From positions 1-43,185 of the forward strand of contig CAJMHR010000021.1 of the NCBI GenBank assembly GCA_905213265.1: a stretch of 43,185 bases of DNA. The letters run 5' to 3'. Each line of letters starts with the position of its first letter. The first letter of the stretch is position 1. The DNA is from an uncultured Collinsella sp. Lineage in GTDB: Bacteria; Actinomycetota; Coriobacteriia; Coriobacteriales; Coriobacteriaceae. Shown here piece after piece: positions 8,049 through 16,351 of this stretch. The notes beneath the pieces are model-generated. The model did no database searches. It saw only the letters and a list, made by a program, of their open reading frames with translations, and was not told the origin of the DNA. The translations under genes and the position numbers were made by a program.

Positions 8049-8198
8049 CGAAATCATCCCTTCGTATCTTGAGCGAATCACCTGGATCGCAAACGATGTC
8101 TTTGACATCATTATCACCCAATGTGGGGTCAAATACTCAAAGATGACCGATTTGCAAGGTACACGGCGCCAGCAGGCGGTTCGTTGAATACGTCTGTG

Positions 8199-9221
8199 CT
8201 AGTTCGTTCCGCGGAAGCCCTTACCGACGATCTCGGAGCTGTCGACGATCGTGATAAAGGCACCTGGATCGACTTCGCGCGCGTAGCGGCGCAGTTGCAC
8301 GGCCTCGCGACGGCTCAGCACGCTCATGATCACCGTCACGCACTTGCCCGAGAAGGCACCGTAGCCGCGGCTAATGGTCGCCGTGCGGTTGAGATGCTTG
8401 ACGATAAACTCCTCGACCTTAAGGGGCTCGGAACAAATGACCGTGCAGACTTTGCGCAGGTGAATGCTCTCGATGGCTTTGTCGACCACGAGTGTCTTGG
8501 CAAACAGGCCGAGCACGCAATACAGACCGACACGCGGGCCATACAAAAAGGCCGCGATGGTCACGATGCCGATATCGACCAACAGCAGTGCGCGACCAAT
8601 CTCGAGCGTGGTGCGGCGTTTGAGGATCATGGCAAGAATGTCCGTGCCGCCCGTCGAGGCGCCGATATCAAAGACGATGGCGCTGCCGAGCGCCGGCAGT
8701 ATCACGGCAAAGCACAGGTCGAGCCACATATCACCCGTCAGAGAGACATCGGTCGGAATAAAGAGCTCAAACAGCGAAACATAGGCGGACAGCGCAAACG
8801 AGGCGAAGACGCTCCACAGAATTGCCTTGCGCTCCAAAAAGATAAAGCCCAAAACGACGAGAACCGCGTTGATAATCCACATAAAGACGCCGACGGGCAG
8901 GGTCGGGAACAGCGTGGACAGAATGACCGACACGCCCGAGGTGCCGCCAAAAGCAAAGTGATTAGGAGTTTTAAACGCAACGATGGCGAAGGCCGTAAGA
9001 ATCAGGCCCAGATTGAGCTCGGCAAAAAAACGCGGGAAGCCCGGCTCCTGGCTGCGCTTTTGACCGGCACGCTCGCCGCGCTCGATATCGGTGCGATCAA
9101 CCACGCGCTCCATCGGCACCACGGGAGGACGATGCATCTCCTCGGCAGCACGCGATGCCGCCTCTGCCGCGGCGGCCTCAATCGCCCATGCCTTGCTTTC
9201 TGTTTCGTGCTCGTCAGCCAT
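8199..9221 (-). CDS. YitT family membrane protein (DUF161/DUF2179)
   Basis: A 340-residue protein. A ~65-residue charged N-terminal cytosolic segment precedes five to six membrane segments; the YitT-type signature GGTSGVSVIL is near residue 93 and GASTGGTDILAMIL near 188. The C-terminal ~80 residues form the soluble DUF2179 domain (VCTVICSEPLKVEEFIVKHL, then GKCVTVIMSVLSRREAVQL and PGAFITIVDSSEI). YitT proteins are common in Gram-positives; their transported substrate, if any, is not established. Start ATG has a GAGGGG site. It is followed 150 nt later by the zinc-ribbon gene on the same strand. The long Ala/Glu-rich N-terminal extension is more than most family members have. Confidence 0.87.
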   Translation of the reverse strand: MADEHETESKAWAIEAAAAEAASRAAEEMHRPPVVPMERVVDRTDIERGERAGQKRSQEPGFPRFFAELNLGLILTAFAIVAFKTPNHFAFGGTSGVSVILSTLFPTLPVGVFMWIINAVLVVLGFIFLERKAILWSVFASFALSAYVSLFELFIPTDVSLTGDMWLDLCFAVILPALGSAIVFDIGASTGGTDILAMILKRRTTLEIGRALLLVDIGIVTIAAFLYGPRVGLYCVLGLFAKTLVVDKAIESIHLRKVCTVICSEPLKVEEFIVKHLNRTATISRGYGAFSGKCVTVIMSVLSRREAVQLRRYAREVDPGAFITIVDSSEIVGKGFRGTN

Positions 9222-9338
9222 TACGGCAACCCCTCGTTAACAATTTGGAAACAATGCGCCCATTAGGGTAACGCGGAACGCGACGATTGCAACCCCTAGT
9301 TAGACGAGCGGTATGCCTACATCGGGGGACATACAAAT

Positions 9339-9376
9339 AACGGCCGGCCACGCTTTTGCTTGCGCGGTCGGCCGTT
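9339..9376 (-). terminator. Terminator of the amaP-DUF2273-asp23 operon
   Basis: An 11-bp stem with one G-U pair (AACGGCCGGCC/GGTCGGCCGTT) lies ~55 nt beyond the asp23 stop codon. On the minus strand it is followed by ATTTGTATG. A copy of the dispersed palindrome lies between it and the stop codon. Confidence 0.65.
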
Positions 9377-9387
9377 TAACGTTTTCG

Positions 9388-9431
9388 CAGATAAAACCTG
9401 CCAAAACAAACCTGTCCCTTTTTGGAAGGTT
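9388..9431 (-). repeat. CTGTCCC-type palindrome, copy 2 (AACCTGCC subtype)
   Basis: CAGATAAAACCTGCCAAAA followed by CAAACCTGTCCC and TTTTTGG is almost identical to the copies at 14247-14290 and 38695-38739. It overlaps the TAA stop codon of the asp23 gene on the minus strand, so the element begins at the stop. Confidence 0.75.
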
Positions 9432-9945
9432 ACTCGTGCTGGCTGGTGCGGTGCTCGTACTCCTCGGGGGTGATGACGTCCTCGATGCGCAGGTTGACGC
9501 CCGCCACCTCAAGGCCGGTCATCGCGGCAAGGCGCTCAGTGACACGTGCCTTGACATCGTCGAAGATCGCGGGCGCATAGGCGCCGTACTCGATGATGAC
9601 GGAGATGTTGACGACCACGCGATTGTCATCAGTGACCTCGACCGTCACGCCCTTGGTCAGATTCTCGGCACCAAACTGCTCCTGCACAAAGTGCATAAGG
9701 TTACCCTTCATGCCCAGAACGTGCGGAACCTCGCGGGTGGCCATGGCAACGATCTTCTCGATCACGCCGTTGGAATAGGTCAGCGAGTCCTCGGACTCGT
9801 CCGCTTCCTCGTCATCCTCATCCGCATCGGACTCGGCCTCGACGAGCGCCTCATCCTCGAGCGTTACGTCCTCGGCCTCGGCGGTGACGGTCTCGTCTGC
9901 CTCGAGCTCGGTATCGGCTACATCGACCTTCGTATTAAAAGCCAT
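9430..9945 (-). CDS. Asp23/Gls24 family envelope stress protein
   Basis: The 171-residue protein has a very acidic N-terminal ~50 residues (DADEDDEEADESED), then the Asp23/Gls24 domain at ~55-160: SNGVIEKIVAMATREVPHV, VTVEVTDDNRVVVNISVIIEYG, and the C-terminal VAGVNLRIEDVITPEEY. In staphylococci Asp23 is an abundant membrane-associated protein anchored by AmaP and linked to cell-envelope stress. Here it is the last gene of an operon with DUF2273 and AmaP-like genes, which supports the same role. The ATG follows AAGGAGG. The acidic extension distinguishes it from minimal family members. It ends against a dispersed palindrome. Confidence 0.9.
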   Translation of the reverse strand: MAFNTKVDVADTELEADETVTAEAEDVTLEDEALVEAESDADEDDEEADESEDSLTYSNGVIEKIVAMATREVPHVLGMKGNLMHFVQEQFGAENLTKGVTVEVTDDNRVVVNISVIIEYGAYAPAIFDDVKARVTERLAAMTGLEVAGVNLRIEDVITPEEYEHRTSQHE

Positions 9946-9989
9946 GGTTCCTCCTTATGCCTGCCGCGGATGCGACAGTCGAATACATA

Positions 9990-10367
9990 TTAGCGGCCGC
10001 TAAACAGACGGCCGAAGAAGTTGACGATCCCGTTCTCGCCGTCGCGAATTTGGCCGATCACAGCGCCGATCAGCACGAAGAATGCAATGACGAGCGTGTC
10101 CCACAGGCCCAACGTGAGCACCAACACGGCGAGGATAAAGCCAGCGACGGCACCGAGCGTGGTGTTGGGATGACGCACAGCATAGCTCCAGATGGCAGCG
10201 CCCGTACCCTTGATGAGACCCATAGCCTCGTCAAAATCCGCGGCTGCCGCATCTTGCAACTCGGTTGCCTCTGCTTTGGAATCAACAGGTTCGCTCGCCG
10301 GCGTGGCGCTCTGGTCAATCGTCAGGCGCGGCGTACGAGCGGTCTTATCTTGATTGGTATCACTCAC
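9990..10367 (-). CDS. DUF2273-like small membrane protein
   Basis: Starting at the GTG at 10367 the product has 125 residues: a ~60-residue soluble Asp/Ala-rich N-terminus, then RHPNTTLGAVAGFILAVLVL and LGLWDTLVIAFFVLIGAVIG, two adjacent membrane helices, and a cytosolic IRDGENGIVNFFGRLFSGR tail. The helix-pair pattern with a buried Gly and a terminal Asp matches DUF2273, usually encoded beside Asp23 and AmaP. Its start codon overlaps the amaP stop by 8 nt, with GGAGG six nt upstream, so translational coupling is likely. DUF2273 proteins are normally about half this length; the soluble N-terminal extension is unusual. A longer in-frame reading up to 10703 runs through amaP in another frame and is rejected. 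Confidence 0.78.
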   Translation of the reverse strand: MSDTNQDKTARTPRLTIDQSATPASEPVDSKAEATELQDAAAADFDEAMGLIKGTGAAIWSYAVRHPNTTLGAVAGFILAVLVLTLGLWDTLVIAFFVLIGAVIGQIRDGENGIVNFFGRLFSGR

Positions 10368-10905
10368 CGGAAACCTCCACGGTCTGGACGGTAGTCTTGG
10401 ACGGCAAAAAACGAACGCGCGCAGTCGTGCCCGGCGTACCGAGCATGGTGTCGCAGGCCTCCTCGATACGTTGCTGCATCGCGGTAGCCAGAGATGCCAC
10501 GTCCTTATCGTCAAGCGCGATAGCCTCGACCTTAAATCGGACGTGCGAATCGTCGGAGCCTTGGACGCGGGCCTCGACATGCTCGACCAACACGCGGTCG
10601 TCGCGCTCGGCAGCAGCTCTGGCACACGAAGAAAGCGCCGCAAGCGTGACCTCGATATTGCGCTCCCCCGCCGGATGCACGCAGGACGGCTCGCGACGAG
10701 CAAACATCAGGCGGAAGAAGCTTACCAGCACGCCGATCGCCACAACTCCGCCGCATGCCGTCACGACAATGCGCGGCATGGGGTCGCGCATCAGCAGCAT
10801 AAAGCGATACGTATACGGCCCCCAAAACTGGCAGACAAGCGTACCCAGCGCCACGATGGCGGCGGCAAGATACACGATCGCTAGGGCTCGTTTGAGTACG
10901 CGCAC
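10360..10905 (-). CDS. amaP: AmaP-like alkaline shock membrane anchor protein
   Basis: The 181-residue protein begins with a GTG preceded by AAGGGAG. Two N-terminal transmembrane helices (residues ~7-27 and ~45-65) are followed by a cytosolic domain with EVTLAALSSCARAAAERDD and VRFKVEAIALDDKDVASLA, the beta-alpha arrangement typical of AmaP/Asp23-like folds. AmaP tethers Asp23 to the membrane in Staphylococcus aureus. The gene overlaps the DUF2273-like gene and precedes asp23, forming a three-gene operon. A perfect TATAAT lies 50 nt upstream. The symbol is assigned from domain layout and context; sequence similarity to AmaP is modest. Confidence 0.75.
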   Translation of the reverse strand: MRVLKRALAIVYLAAAIVALGTLVCQFWGPYTYRFMLLMRDPMPRIVVTACGGVVAIGVLVSFFRLMFARREPSCVHPAGERNIEVTLAALSSCARAAAERDDRVLVEHVEARVQGSDDSHVRFKVEAIALDDKDVASLATAMQQRIEEACDTMLGTPGTTARVRFLPSKTTVQTVEVSGE

Positions 10906-10955
10906 GTGGCGCTCCCTTCAAATCTCGGCTCTCGAAATGCAAAACGGTTCGCATC

Positions 10956-10961
10956 ATTATA
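10956..10961 (-). promoter_or_regulatory. Candidate -10 box for the amaP operon
   Basis: A perfect TATAAT on the minus strand, 50 nt upstream of the amaP GTG. It overlaps the T-tract of the yebC terminator. No good -35 hexamer is seen at 17 nt, so an alternative sigma factor or activator is possible. Confidence 0.45.
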
Positions 10962-10964
10962 AAA

Positions 10965-11002
10965 GAGCCGGGTCCGGTGCTCTACGCACGCGGATCCGGC
11001 TC
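10965..11002 (-). terminator. Intrinsic terminator of yebC
   Basis: A 12-bp stem with one G-U pair (GAGCCGGATCCG with CGGACCCGGCTC, minus-strand reading) is followed by TTTTAT. It lies about 70 nt beyond the yebC stop codon. Confidence 0.8.
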
Positions 11003-11071
11003 ATCTATTCCACGAGGCTTGCATGCTCGCTTCATTATGCCCAGATATGCACGGCTTAACCCGTGCGGGCG

Positions 11072-11878
11072 CTACTCCTCCTCGAGGGCAGCGATGACCT
11101 CGTCGGTCATGTCCATGGTGCTGTAAACATCCTGGACGTCGTCGAGCTCCTCAAGACGGTCGATGAGGCGCTGAACCTTCTTGGCGTCGGCGCCGGAGAC
11201 CTCGGTCGGGGTGGTCGGGACCATGGTGGTCTCGGAACCCTTGACCTGGACGCCCTGCTCCTCGAGTGCCTTGGAGACAGCCATGACCTCGTTGGCAGTA
11301 GTCCAGACGATCCACTCCTCGCCAGCGTCCTCGTAGTCCTCGCCACCGGCCTCGGCGATGGCCATCATGAACTCATCCTCGTCACCGGCAGCACCGTTGG
11401 CGATCATGGTCTCCTTCTTGGCGTTCTCGTCCAGGATCTCCTTGGCGACGACAATCTGGCCCTTGCGCTCAAACTGGAAGGCGACGGAGCCGGAGGTGCC
11501 CAGGTTGCCACCAGCGTGGGAAAAGGCGGAACGGACATCAGCGGCGGTACGGTTGCGGTTGTCGGTCAGGCAGTCGACGTAGACGGCGACACCGGCGGGA
11601 CCGTAGCCCTCGTACACGATGTTCTCGTAGACGGCAGCGTCGGCACCCGAACCAAAAGCCTTGTCGATGGCGGACTTGATCTTGTCCTTAGGCATGGACT
11701 GAGCCTTAGCCTTGGCAACGGCAGCGGCGAGGCTGGCGTTGTTCTCGGGCAGCGGGTCACCGCCGAGACGGGCAGCAACGGTGATGTTGCGGCTGAGCTT
11801 GGAGAAGAGGGCGGAACGCTTGGCGTCCTGCGCGCCCTTACGATGCTTGGTTGTGGCCCACTTAGAGTGTCCGGACAT
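11072..11878 (-). CDS. yebC: YebC/PmpR family (TACO1-like) translation/transcription factor
   Basis: A 268-residue member of the YebC/TACO1 family. The N-terminal signature MSGHSKWATTKHRKGAQDAKR and the central VYEGYGPAGVAVYVDCLTDNRNRT are diagnostic, and the acidic C-terminal domain ends in MTDEVIAALEEE. YebC proteins have been described as DNA-binding regulators and, more recently, as factors that help ribosomes through proline-rich stretches; both are family knowledge. The product is slightly longer than typical (~245) because of an Ala/Asp/Glu-rich insertion (AAGDEDEFMMAIAEAGGEDYEDAG) around 165-190. The start has an AGGAG site. It is transcribed alone, with a terminator downstream. Confidence 0.95.
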   Translation of the reverse strand: MSGHSKWATTKHRKGAQDAKRSALFSKLSRNITVAARLGGDPLPENNASLAAAVAKAKAQSMPKDKIKSAIDKAFGSGADAAVYENIVYEGYGPAGVAVYVDCLTDNRNRTAADVRSAFSHAGGNLGTSGSVAFQFERKGQIVVAKEILDENAKKETMIANGAAGDEDEFMMAIAEAGGEDYEDAGEEWIVWTTANEVMAVSKALEEQGVQVKGSETTMVPTTPTEVSGADAKKVQRLIDRLEELDDVQDVYSTMDMTDEVIAALEEE

Positions 11879-12007
11879 ACGTGTCTCCTATCGGTTTCGA
11901 CCTAAAGCCCAGCGCAGATGCTCGGGCAATATAAACAAACGTCGTTATGATATACCTACTGGCCTGCGAGATAAACCCCAAAATGAAGGCGTCGTGATGA
12001 TGCCCCC

Positions 12008-12042
12008 TTTGATGCAAAGAAACCTGACCCCAATGCACCAAA
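12008..12042 (-). repeat. CTGTCCC-type palindrome, copy 3 (variant core)
   Basis: Arms TTTGATGCA/TGCACCAAA (one mismatch) surround AAACCTGACCCC. It starts directly at the stop codon of the large membrane-protein gene on the minus strand. The core is CTGACCCC, so membership is tentative. Confidence 0.4.
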
Positions 12043-14226
12043 TTAGGACCAGAGGAGATCGCTGCGGGTGATGGTGGCGCCGATGGCAAAGGGCATGCAG
12101 GCGATGACCGGATACAAGTAGCGCATGTAGGTCGAGCCGTTGCAAGGACCGATCAGGCACACGGCGAGCACGCCCAACAGCGGCACCCAAATGGCCAGCC
12201 CGCGCCACGAATGACAACGTAGCAGATAGACCACCACGGCGACCATGATCCACACATAGGTGGCCGAGCTCATGGTGAGCGAGATAAACGGGATGCGCTG
12301 CACCGCCACGCGATACAGGTTGATCAGGTGGACGCACCAGCGCACAACCTTGCTATCGACCGGATGGAAGTCGAAGTACTTGAGGTTATCGGGCTTTGCC
12401 ATAATCTCGGCACTGCGCGCCGTGCTGTAGACCCACGCATCGCGGGCACTCGGATAAAAGTAGCCGTAGTAGTTATTGATGAGCGCCGAGATATAGCACT
12501 CGGGATCCTTTTTGAACATCTGGGCCCACACCTCAAAATAGGCCTTGATGTCCTCCTGCGAGGCGTACTCGTTAAAGCAGTTCTTGACGGCATCGGACTT
12601 GTCGGGGTTGTAGCGACGGCCCAGGTTCTCATACTTAAGCACCCGATCGATTACAGCACGCTCTTCGTCGGTCACCAAGCCGTCGCAAGGAGCCTCCACG
12701 ATGGTGCCGTCCTCCTTAACCGTGGGGTTGACGCCCGAGTTGAGGCCGTCGTGTTTTTGGACGAAACGAGCCGTCTGCTGGAACGGAATCGAGAGGATTT
12801 CGCGCTTGGAACCAGGCGTGATGTCGTGCGCCGGCATAAAGACCTTGGTGAAGTACATATTAGAGGCAAGGCAGAGTGCAAGCACCGCGAGGACACCGAC
12901 CCAGCGGAAGCGCGGGATGGCGCATGAGACCGCGGTGCCCGTCTGCTTAGCCGCACGACGAGCGACATGCGCGTCCCATACGCAAAACGCCGTCGCGATT
13001 ACGCATGCCGCCAGGGGAAACACCAGGCCGCCGTTGCGCAGAAACGTGGAACCCATGGCGCCCAGAGCGAGCAGCAGCCAGTCATGGCGCGCAAAGAGCA
13101 CGGGCCTCTGTTCGCCCGCGCGCTCGGCATTGGCATCGCGACGGGGCAGGCCGCAGGCCACGAGCTTGACGGTCTGTACCAGCAGCACCAAGAACGCATC
13201 GGCAAAGAGCACGTCTTTGGTGAGCAACGCCGCGTAGTTAGAGAACATCGGCATAAACGCGAAGAACAGCAGGATCGCACCGCGAACCGGCAGGCTCACG
13301 CCCAGTTTGCGCAGCGACGAAATGGAATAGGCCATGCAGGCAGCCGTGATGACAAATTGAGCGCAGGTATAGATGGCAAGACCTGCGTTGGCGCTGTTGA
13401 ACAGTGAAAGCCCCAGCTGGACGCACGAACCGATGATAGCCGTGTGCGCCACGGGGTGATGCCCGTTGAGCAACACATTAGGATTGAGCAGACGCAGGTA
13501 GTCACTCGTGCCGTTGGGGTAGTTGAACCACTGGCGAATCTGCGCACCCGTATCTCCCATAAAAAGGCCGGGCAGTGAAGCGATGAGTGTGGGCGCCCAG
13601 GCGATCATAAGCACCAGGAAGGGCCCGGCAAAGGGATGGACCGAGAGCACGGCGTGAGTCACACACCATACGCGGCCAAAGTGCGCTTCGGAAAACGGAA
13701 TGCGCCGAGAGCTCAGCCAATCTAGACACTCAAAGGCAAGGTAGAAGGCAACGACCGCCAAGAGCATCCAGCCCGCGCCGCCAATCCAGGCGCAGATGAT
13801 GCGGGCTTTGTCGCCAAGGACAATCTCGGCCGAGTCGGTGAGATCGTAGCTGCGGCCGAACACCATGCAGATGGCGAAGAACAGCGACGGCAGAATGATC
13901 GATGGACGCCAGGTGTCGCCACGGCCAAAGAACACGTAGCGAAACGGCAAGGTGAGCAGGCAGGCAAGTGCAAGCAACATGACCGCGTCGGTATGGCCGG
14001 CAAACGAGAGGAGCACCTCGTAGCACACGTACAGCATGCCCGAGGCTTTGGGGTCAATCGCCAAGACTGCGTTGCTCGACACCGGGGCGGGATCGATGGA
14101 AAACGCCGTGGTCGCCAACAGCGCGAGCAAAAATGCGATGAGCGTCTGCTTGGCGGGGTAGCGCTTAAACCAGACGATGCGGGCAGCGTCGCGCGCAGCC
14201 GTTGTGGAGAGATCGGAATCCTTCAC
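12043..14226 (-). CDS. Large polytopic membrane protein (DUF6020-like, possible GT-C-type)
   Basis: The 727-residue protein has about a dozen hydrophobic helices over residues ~25-450 and again at ~625-715, with a soluble extracytoplasmic segment between (~470-620) containing KREILSIPFQQTARFVQKHD and RRYNPDKSDAVKNCFNEY. An acidic loop after a membrane helix (GLFMGDTGAQIRQWFNYPNG) followed by NGHHPVAHTAIIG resembles the layout of DUF6020 proteins of actinobacteria and, more generally, GT-C glycosyltransferases, whose catalytic acidic residues lie in the first large external loop. A role in building or decorating a cell-surface polymer is inference. It starts with GTG and only a weak AAAGG site, so the exact start is uncertain. 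A dispersed palindrome lies on each side of the gene. Confidence 0.7.
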   Translation of the reverse strand: MKDSDLSTTAARDAARIVWFKRYPAKQTLIAFLLALLATTAFSIDPAPVSSNAVLAIDPKASGMLYVCYEVLLSFAGHTDAVMLLALACLLTLPFRYVFFGRGDTWRPSIILPSLFFAICMVFGRSYDLTDSAEIVLGDKARIICAWIGGAGWMLLAVVAFYLAFECLDWLSSRRIPFSEAHFGRVWCVTHAVLSVHPFAGPFLVLMIAWAPTLIASLPGLFMGDTGAQIRQWFNYPNGTSDYLRLLNPNVLLNGHHPVAHTAIIGSCVQLGLSLFNSANAGLAIYTCAQFVITAACMAYSISSLRKLGVSLPVRGAILLFFAFMPMFSNYAALLTKDVLFADAFLVLLVQTVKLVACGLPRRDANAERAGEQRPVLFARHDWLLLALGAMGSTFLRNGGLVFPLAACVIATAFCVWDAHVARRAAKQTGTAVSCAIPRFRWVGVLAVLALCLASNMYFTKVFMPAHDITPGSKREILSIPFQQTARFVQKHDGLNSGVNPTVKEDGTIVEAPCDGLVTDEERAVIDRVLKYENLGRRYNPDKSDAVKNCFNEYASQEDIKAYFEVWAQMFKKDPECYISALINNYYGYFYPSARDAWVYSTARSAEIMAKPDNLKYFDFHPVDSKVVRWCVHLINLYRVAVQRIPFISLTMSSATYVWIMVAVVVYLLRCHSWRGLAIWVPLLGVLAVCLIGPCNGSTYMRYLYPVIACMPFAIGATITRSDLLWS

Positions 14227-14246
14227 AGTCCAAAGAGCCTTTCTAG

Positions 14247-14285
14247 AAACCTGCCAAAAAGGGACAGGTTTATTTTGGCAGGTTT
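14247..14285. repeat. CTGTCCC-type palindrome, copy 4 (AACCTGCC subtype)
   Basis: A perfect 13-bp stem (AAACCTGCCAAAA/TTTTGGCAGGTTT) with loop AGGGACAGGTTTA. Its minus-strand reading, continued to 14290, is CAGATAAAACCTGCCAAAA-TAAACCTGTCCC, nearly identical to the copies at 9388 and 38695. It lies just upstream of the 727-aa membrane protein gene. Confidence 0.8.
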
Positions 14286-14330
14286 TATCTGGGGAAACGT
14301 TACGGTTCTGTCATCGTTGCCCAGCGAATC

Positions 14331-14359
14331 ACCACAAAGGTGCCTGTCCCCTTTGTGGT
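14331..14359 (-). repeat. CTGTCCC-type palindrome, copy 5 (ACAAAGG subtype)
   Basis: A 10-bp perfect stem ACCACAAAGG/CCTTTGTGGT with loop TGCCTGTCC lies 2 nt past the lgt stop codon on the minus strand. Confidence 0.7.
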
Positions 14360-14361
14360 AG

Positions 14362-15183
14362 TTAGGCGTCGAGGTAGATGCGCTGGGGCCGGTTGCGGCG
14401 ACGAGCAAAGATGATGAGCGCCAGGCCCGCGATTACGAGCGGCAGGCTCAGCAGCTGGCCCATGGTGATGACGCCGCCAAGCAGATAGCCCAGCTGGGCA
14501 TCGGGCACGCGCACAAACTCAATGAGGAAGCGGACGATGCCGTAACCCATCACAAACACGCCCATAAACGTGCCTTGGGGCAGCAGCGGCTTTTTGCGGC
14601 TGAGCACCTGCAGAATGCAAAAGAGCACGATGCCCTCAAGAAATGCCTCGTAGAGCTGGGAGGGGTGACGCGGCATATCGCCCGCGGTGCCACCGAAGAC
14701 CACGCCCCAGGGCAGATCGGTCGGCTTGCCCCACAGCTCACCGTTGACAAAGTTGGCACAACGGCCCAAGCACAAGGCCAGCGGCGCGCCTATGACGGCA
14801 AGGTCTGCCAAAGTCCAGGCATCGAGCTTATACATGCGGCACACGAGCACGCCGCCGATGATGCCGCCCACCAGGCCGCCATGGAAACTCATGCCGCCCT
14901 CGTTGGTGGCAAAGATCTCGAGCGGATGCGCCCAGTAGTAGCCGTCGCCGTAAAAGATGACATAGAACAGGCGGGCGCCAATGATAAGGCCAAAGACCAC
15001 GCCGACCACGACACTCGTCAGGTCGTCGACCGTAATGTCAAAACCCCAACGGCGCTGCGTGCGGTACATGACGACCGCCGTGAGCAGGGCGCCGACCACG
15101 TAGGCCAGGCCGTACCAGTAGATGGTGATGGGGCCCGCCGAGATCGCGACAGGATCAAGCATATGGTAGAAGTCGTTGAGCAT
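14362..15183 (-). CDS. lgt: Prolipoprotein diacylglyceryl transferase
   Basis: From the ATG at 15183 (AGGAGGG five nt upstream) the product has 273 residues, normal for Lgt. This integral membrane enzyme moves diacylglycerol from phosphatidylglycerol to the lipobox cysteine of prolipoproteins. Key signatures are seen: HGGLVGG at residues 101-107, GRCANFVNGELWGKPTD near 160-175 with the conserved Arg, Asn and Glu, and HPSQLYEAFLEG near 193-204. About seven hydrophobic segments are present. Its substrate class appears in this window: the amino-acid-binding protein at 38853 has an LAGC lipobox. The reading frame continues upstream without a ribosome binding site. It ends against a dispersed palindrome rather than a conventional terminator. 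Confidence 0.95.
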   Translation of the reverse strand: MLNDFYHMLDPVAISAGPITIYWYGLAYVVGALLTAVVMYRTQRRWGFDITVDDLTSVVVGVVFGLIIGARLFYVIFYGDGYYWAHPLEIFATNEGGMSFHGGLVGGIIGGVLVCRMYKLDAWTLADLAVIGAPLALCLGRCANFVNGELWGKPTDLPWGVVFGGTAGDMPRHPSQLYEAFLEGIVLFCILQVLSRKKPLLPQGTFMGVFVMGYGIVRFLIEFVRVPDAQLGYLLGGVITMGQLLSLPLVIAGLALIIFARRRNRPQRIYLDA

Positions 15184-15210
15184 GTCGACCCTCCTGCTCC
15201 CTACATACAA

Positions 15211-15243
15211 ATGCGGCCGCGGGCCTTGCGCTCGCAGCCGCAT
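15211..15243 (-). terminator. Terminator between the NifU-like gene and lgt
   Basis: An 11-bp stem with one wobble pair (ATGCGGCTGCG with CGCGGCCGCAT, minus strand) is followed by TTTGTAT. It ends the NifU-like transcript 50 nt past its stop and just before the lgt leader. Confidence 0.6.
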
Positions 15244-15292
15244 ATTTGGGCGTAACGTCTATGCGGAGTATGCCGTCCGCAGCTTTCGCATC

Positions 15293-15571
15293 TTAGAACG
15301 GCGCGTACTCGTCGTACAGATCGTTGGTCTCGCCGGAGGCATTGACCTGCTCAACGCGGGTAACGCCGGGCACATGCTCTTTGAGGATACGCTCGATACC
15401 CATGGACAGGGTCAGCGAGCTCATGGGGCAGCCGGCGCAAGCGCCCTGCAGCTCCAGTTTGACGACACCCTCGTCGTCGACGCCCACATACTCCATATCG
15501 CCGCCGTCGGCCTGCAGGTTGGGGCGAATCTCTTCAAGAACCTTCTTAAGCAGCTCTTCGTTAACAGCCAC
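15293..15571 (-). CDS. NifU-like (Nfu) Fe-S cluster scaffold/carrier
   Basis: The 92-residue product is a stand-alone C-terminal NifU domain: VLEEIRPNLQADGGDMEYVGV, then LQGACAGCPMSS with the cluster-binding C45-x2-C48, then LTLSMGIERILKEHVPGV. Nfu proteins carry [4Fe-4S] clusters to apo-proteins in the cytosol. The host encodes likely clients, including the large dehydratase activator at 25551-30332. The start is GTG with an AAAGGAG site six nt upstream. It is a single-gene unit. Confidence 0.93.
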   Translation of the reverse strand: MAVNEELLKKVLEEIRPNLQADGGDMEYVGVDDEGVVKLELQGACAGCPMSSLTLSMGIERILKEHVPGVTRVEQVNASGETNDLYDEYAPF

Positions 15572-15742
15572 AGGGGCTCCTTTCTCACAATAACGCGGGC
15601 ACGCCCGCGGACAGAAGCTATGTTACTACAGCCATGTACCCGCTCACGAGCCGTCCATGCGCGCAGACGCGACTTTCACGAGTAGTCAATTTGGGACGGG
15701 GCTCTTTGAGCTGCGTTCGTCGTCAGATAGCGACAACGCATA

Positions 15743-16267
15743 TTACTGTCGAGCCTGTCCCCCGGTACCAATCTGGACATCGACGATGACCTGGCGGTAG
15801 CTGATGCCACAGGAGTCGAGAATGCGGCGGCTGATACGGCCGTCATCGGTGTCGGCGTACTTGTTGTCCAGGTAGACGACCTCGCCCACACCCACCTGAG
15901 CCAAAATCTTGGCGCAGTCGTGGCACGGGAACAGCGTGACGTAGACCGTGGAACCCTCGAGGTCCTTGAGCGAGCCACGGTAGTTGAGCACGGCGTTGGC
16001 CTCGGCATGGACCACGTAGTTGTGCTTGTCCTGCAGCGGGTCGTCGCTCGTACCCCACGGAAAAAAGTCGTCGTTGAGCGCCGAGGGTGTACCGTTGTAG
16101 CCCACCGAAAGGATGCGGTGGTTGGTGTTGGCGATGCACGCACCCACCTGCGTGTTGGGGTCCTTGCTGCGGCGCTGCGCGGCGATGGCCACGCTCATAA
16201 AGAACTCGTCCCAGCTAATGACGTCCAGGCGCTTGCCTGACGAAGTTTGATGAAGATCGTCCGACAT
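15743..16267 (-). CDS. Deoxycytidylate (dCMP) deaminase, ComEB type
   Basis: From the ATG at 16267 (GGAGG at proper spacing) the protein has 174 residues. It is a zinc-dependent cytidine-deaminase-fold enzyme converting dCMP to dUMP for thymidylate synthesis. The motif HAEAN (H87, catalytic E89) and PCHDC (C115, C118) give the zinc site, and the N-terminal SWDEFFMSVAIAAQRRSKDPNTQVGA and VGYNGTP are typical of dCMP deaminases. An earlier in-frame ATG at 16303 lacks a ribosome binding site. The last codons and stop overlap a GGGGACAGG sequence like the core of the dispersed palindromes (see findings), so the C-terminus (GTGGQARQ) may have been reshaped by an insertion. Confidence 0.92.
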   Translation of the reverse strand: MSDDLHQTSSGKRLDVISWDEFFMSVAIAAQRRSKDPNTQVGACIANTNHRILSVGYNGTPSALNDDFFPWGTSDDPLQDKHNYVVHAEANAVLNYRGSLKDLEGSTVYVTLFPCHDCAKILAQVGVGEVVYLDNKYADTDDGRISRRILDSCGISYRQVIVDVQIGTGGQARQ

Positions 16268-16351
16268 GGCAGACACCTCCGTAATCGCAATAGTTTGACC
16301 CATTGTAGCAGGTGAAAGGTGGAGGCGTTTGTCCCACCGGCGCCCTCACTT

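Noticed and set aside
9990..10703. 237-codon reading of the DUF2273-like gene
   Set aside because: The first ~110 residues are Arg/Ser-rich and read another frame of amaP; the GTG at 10367 has a GGAGG site.
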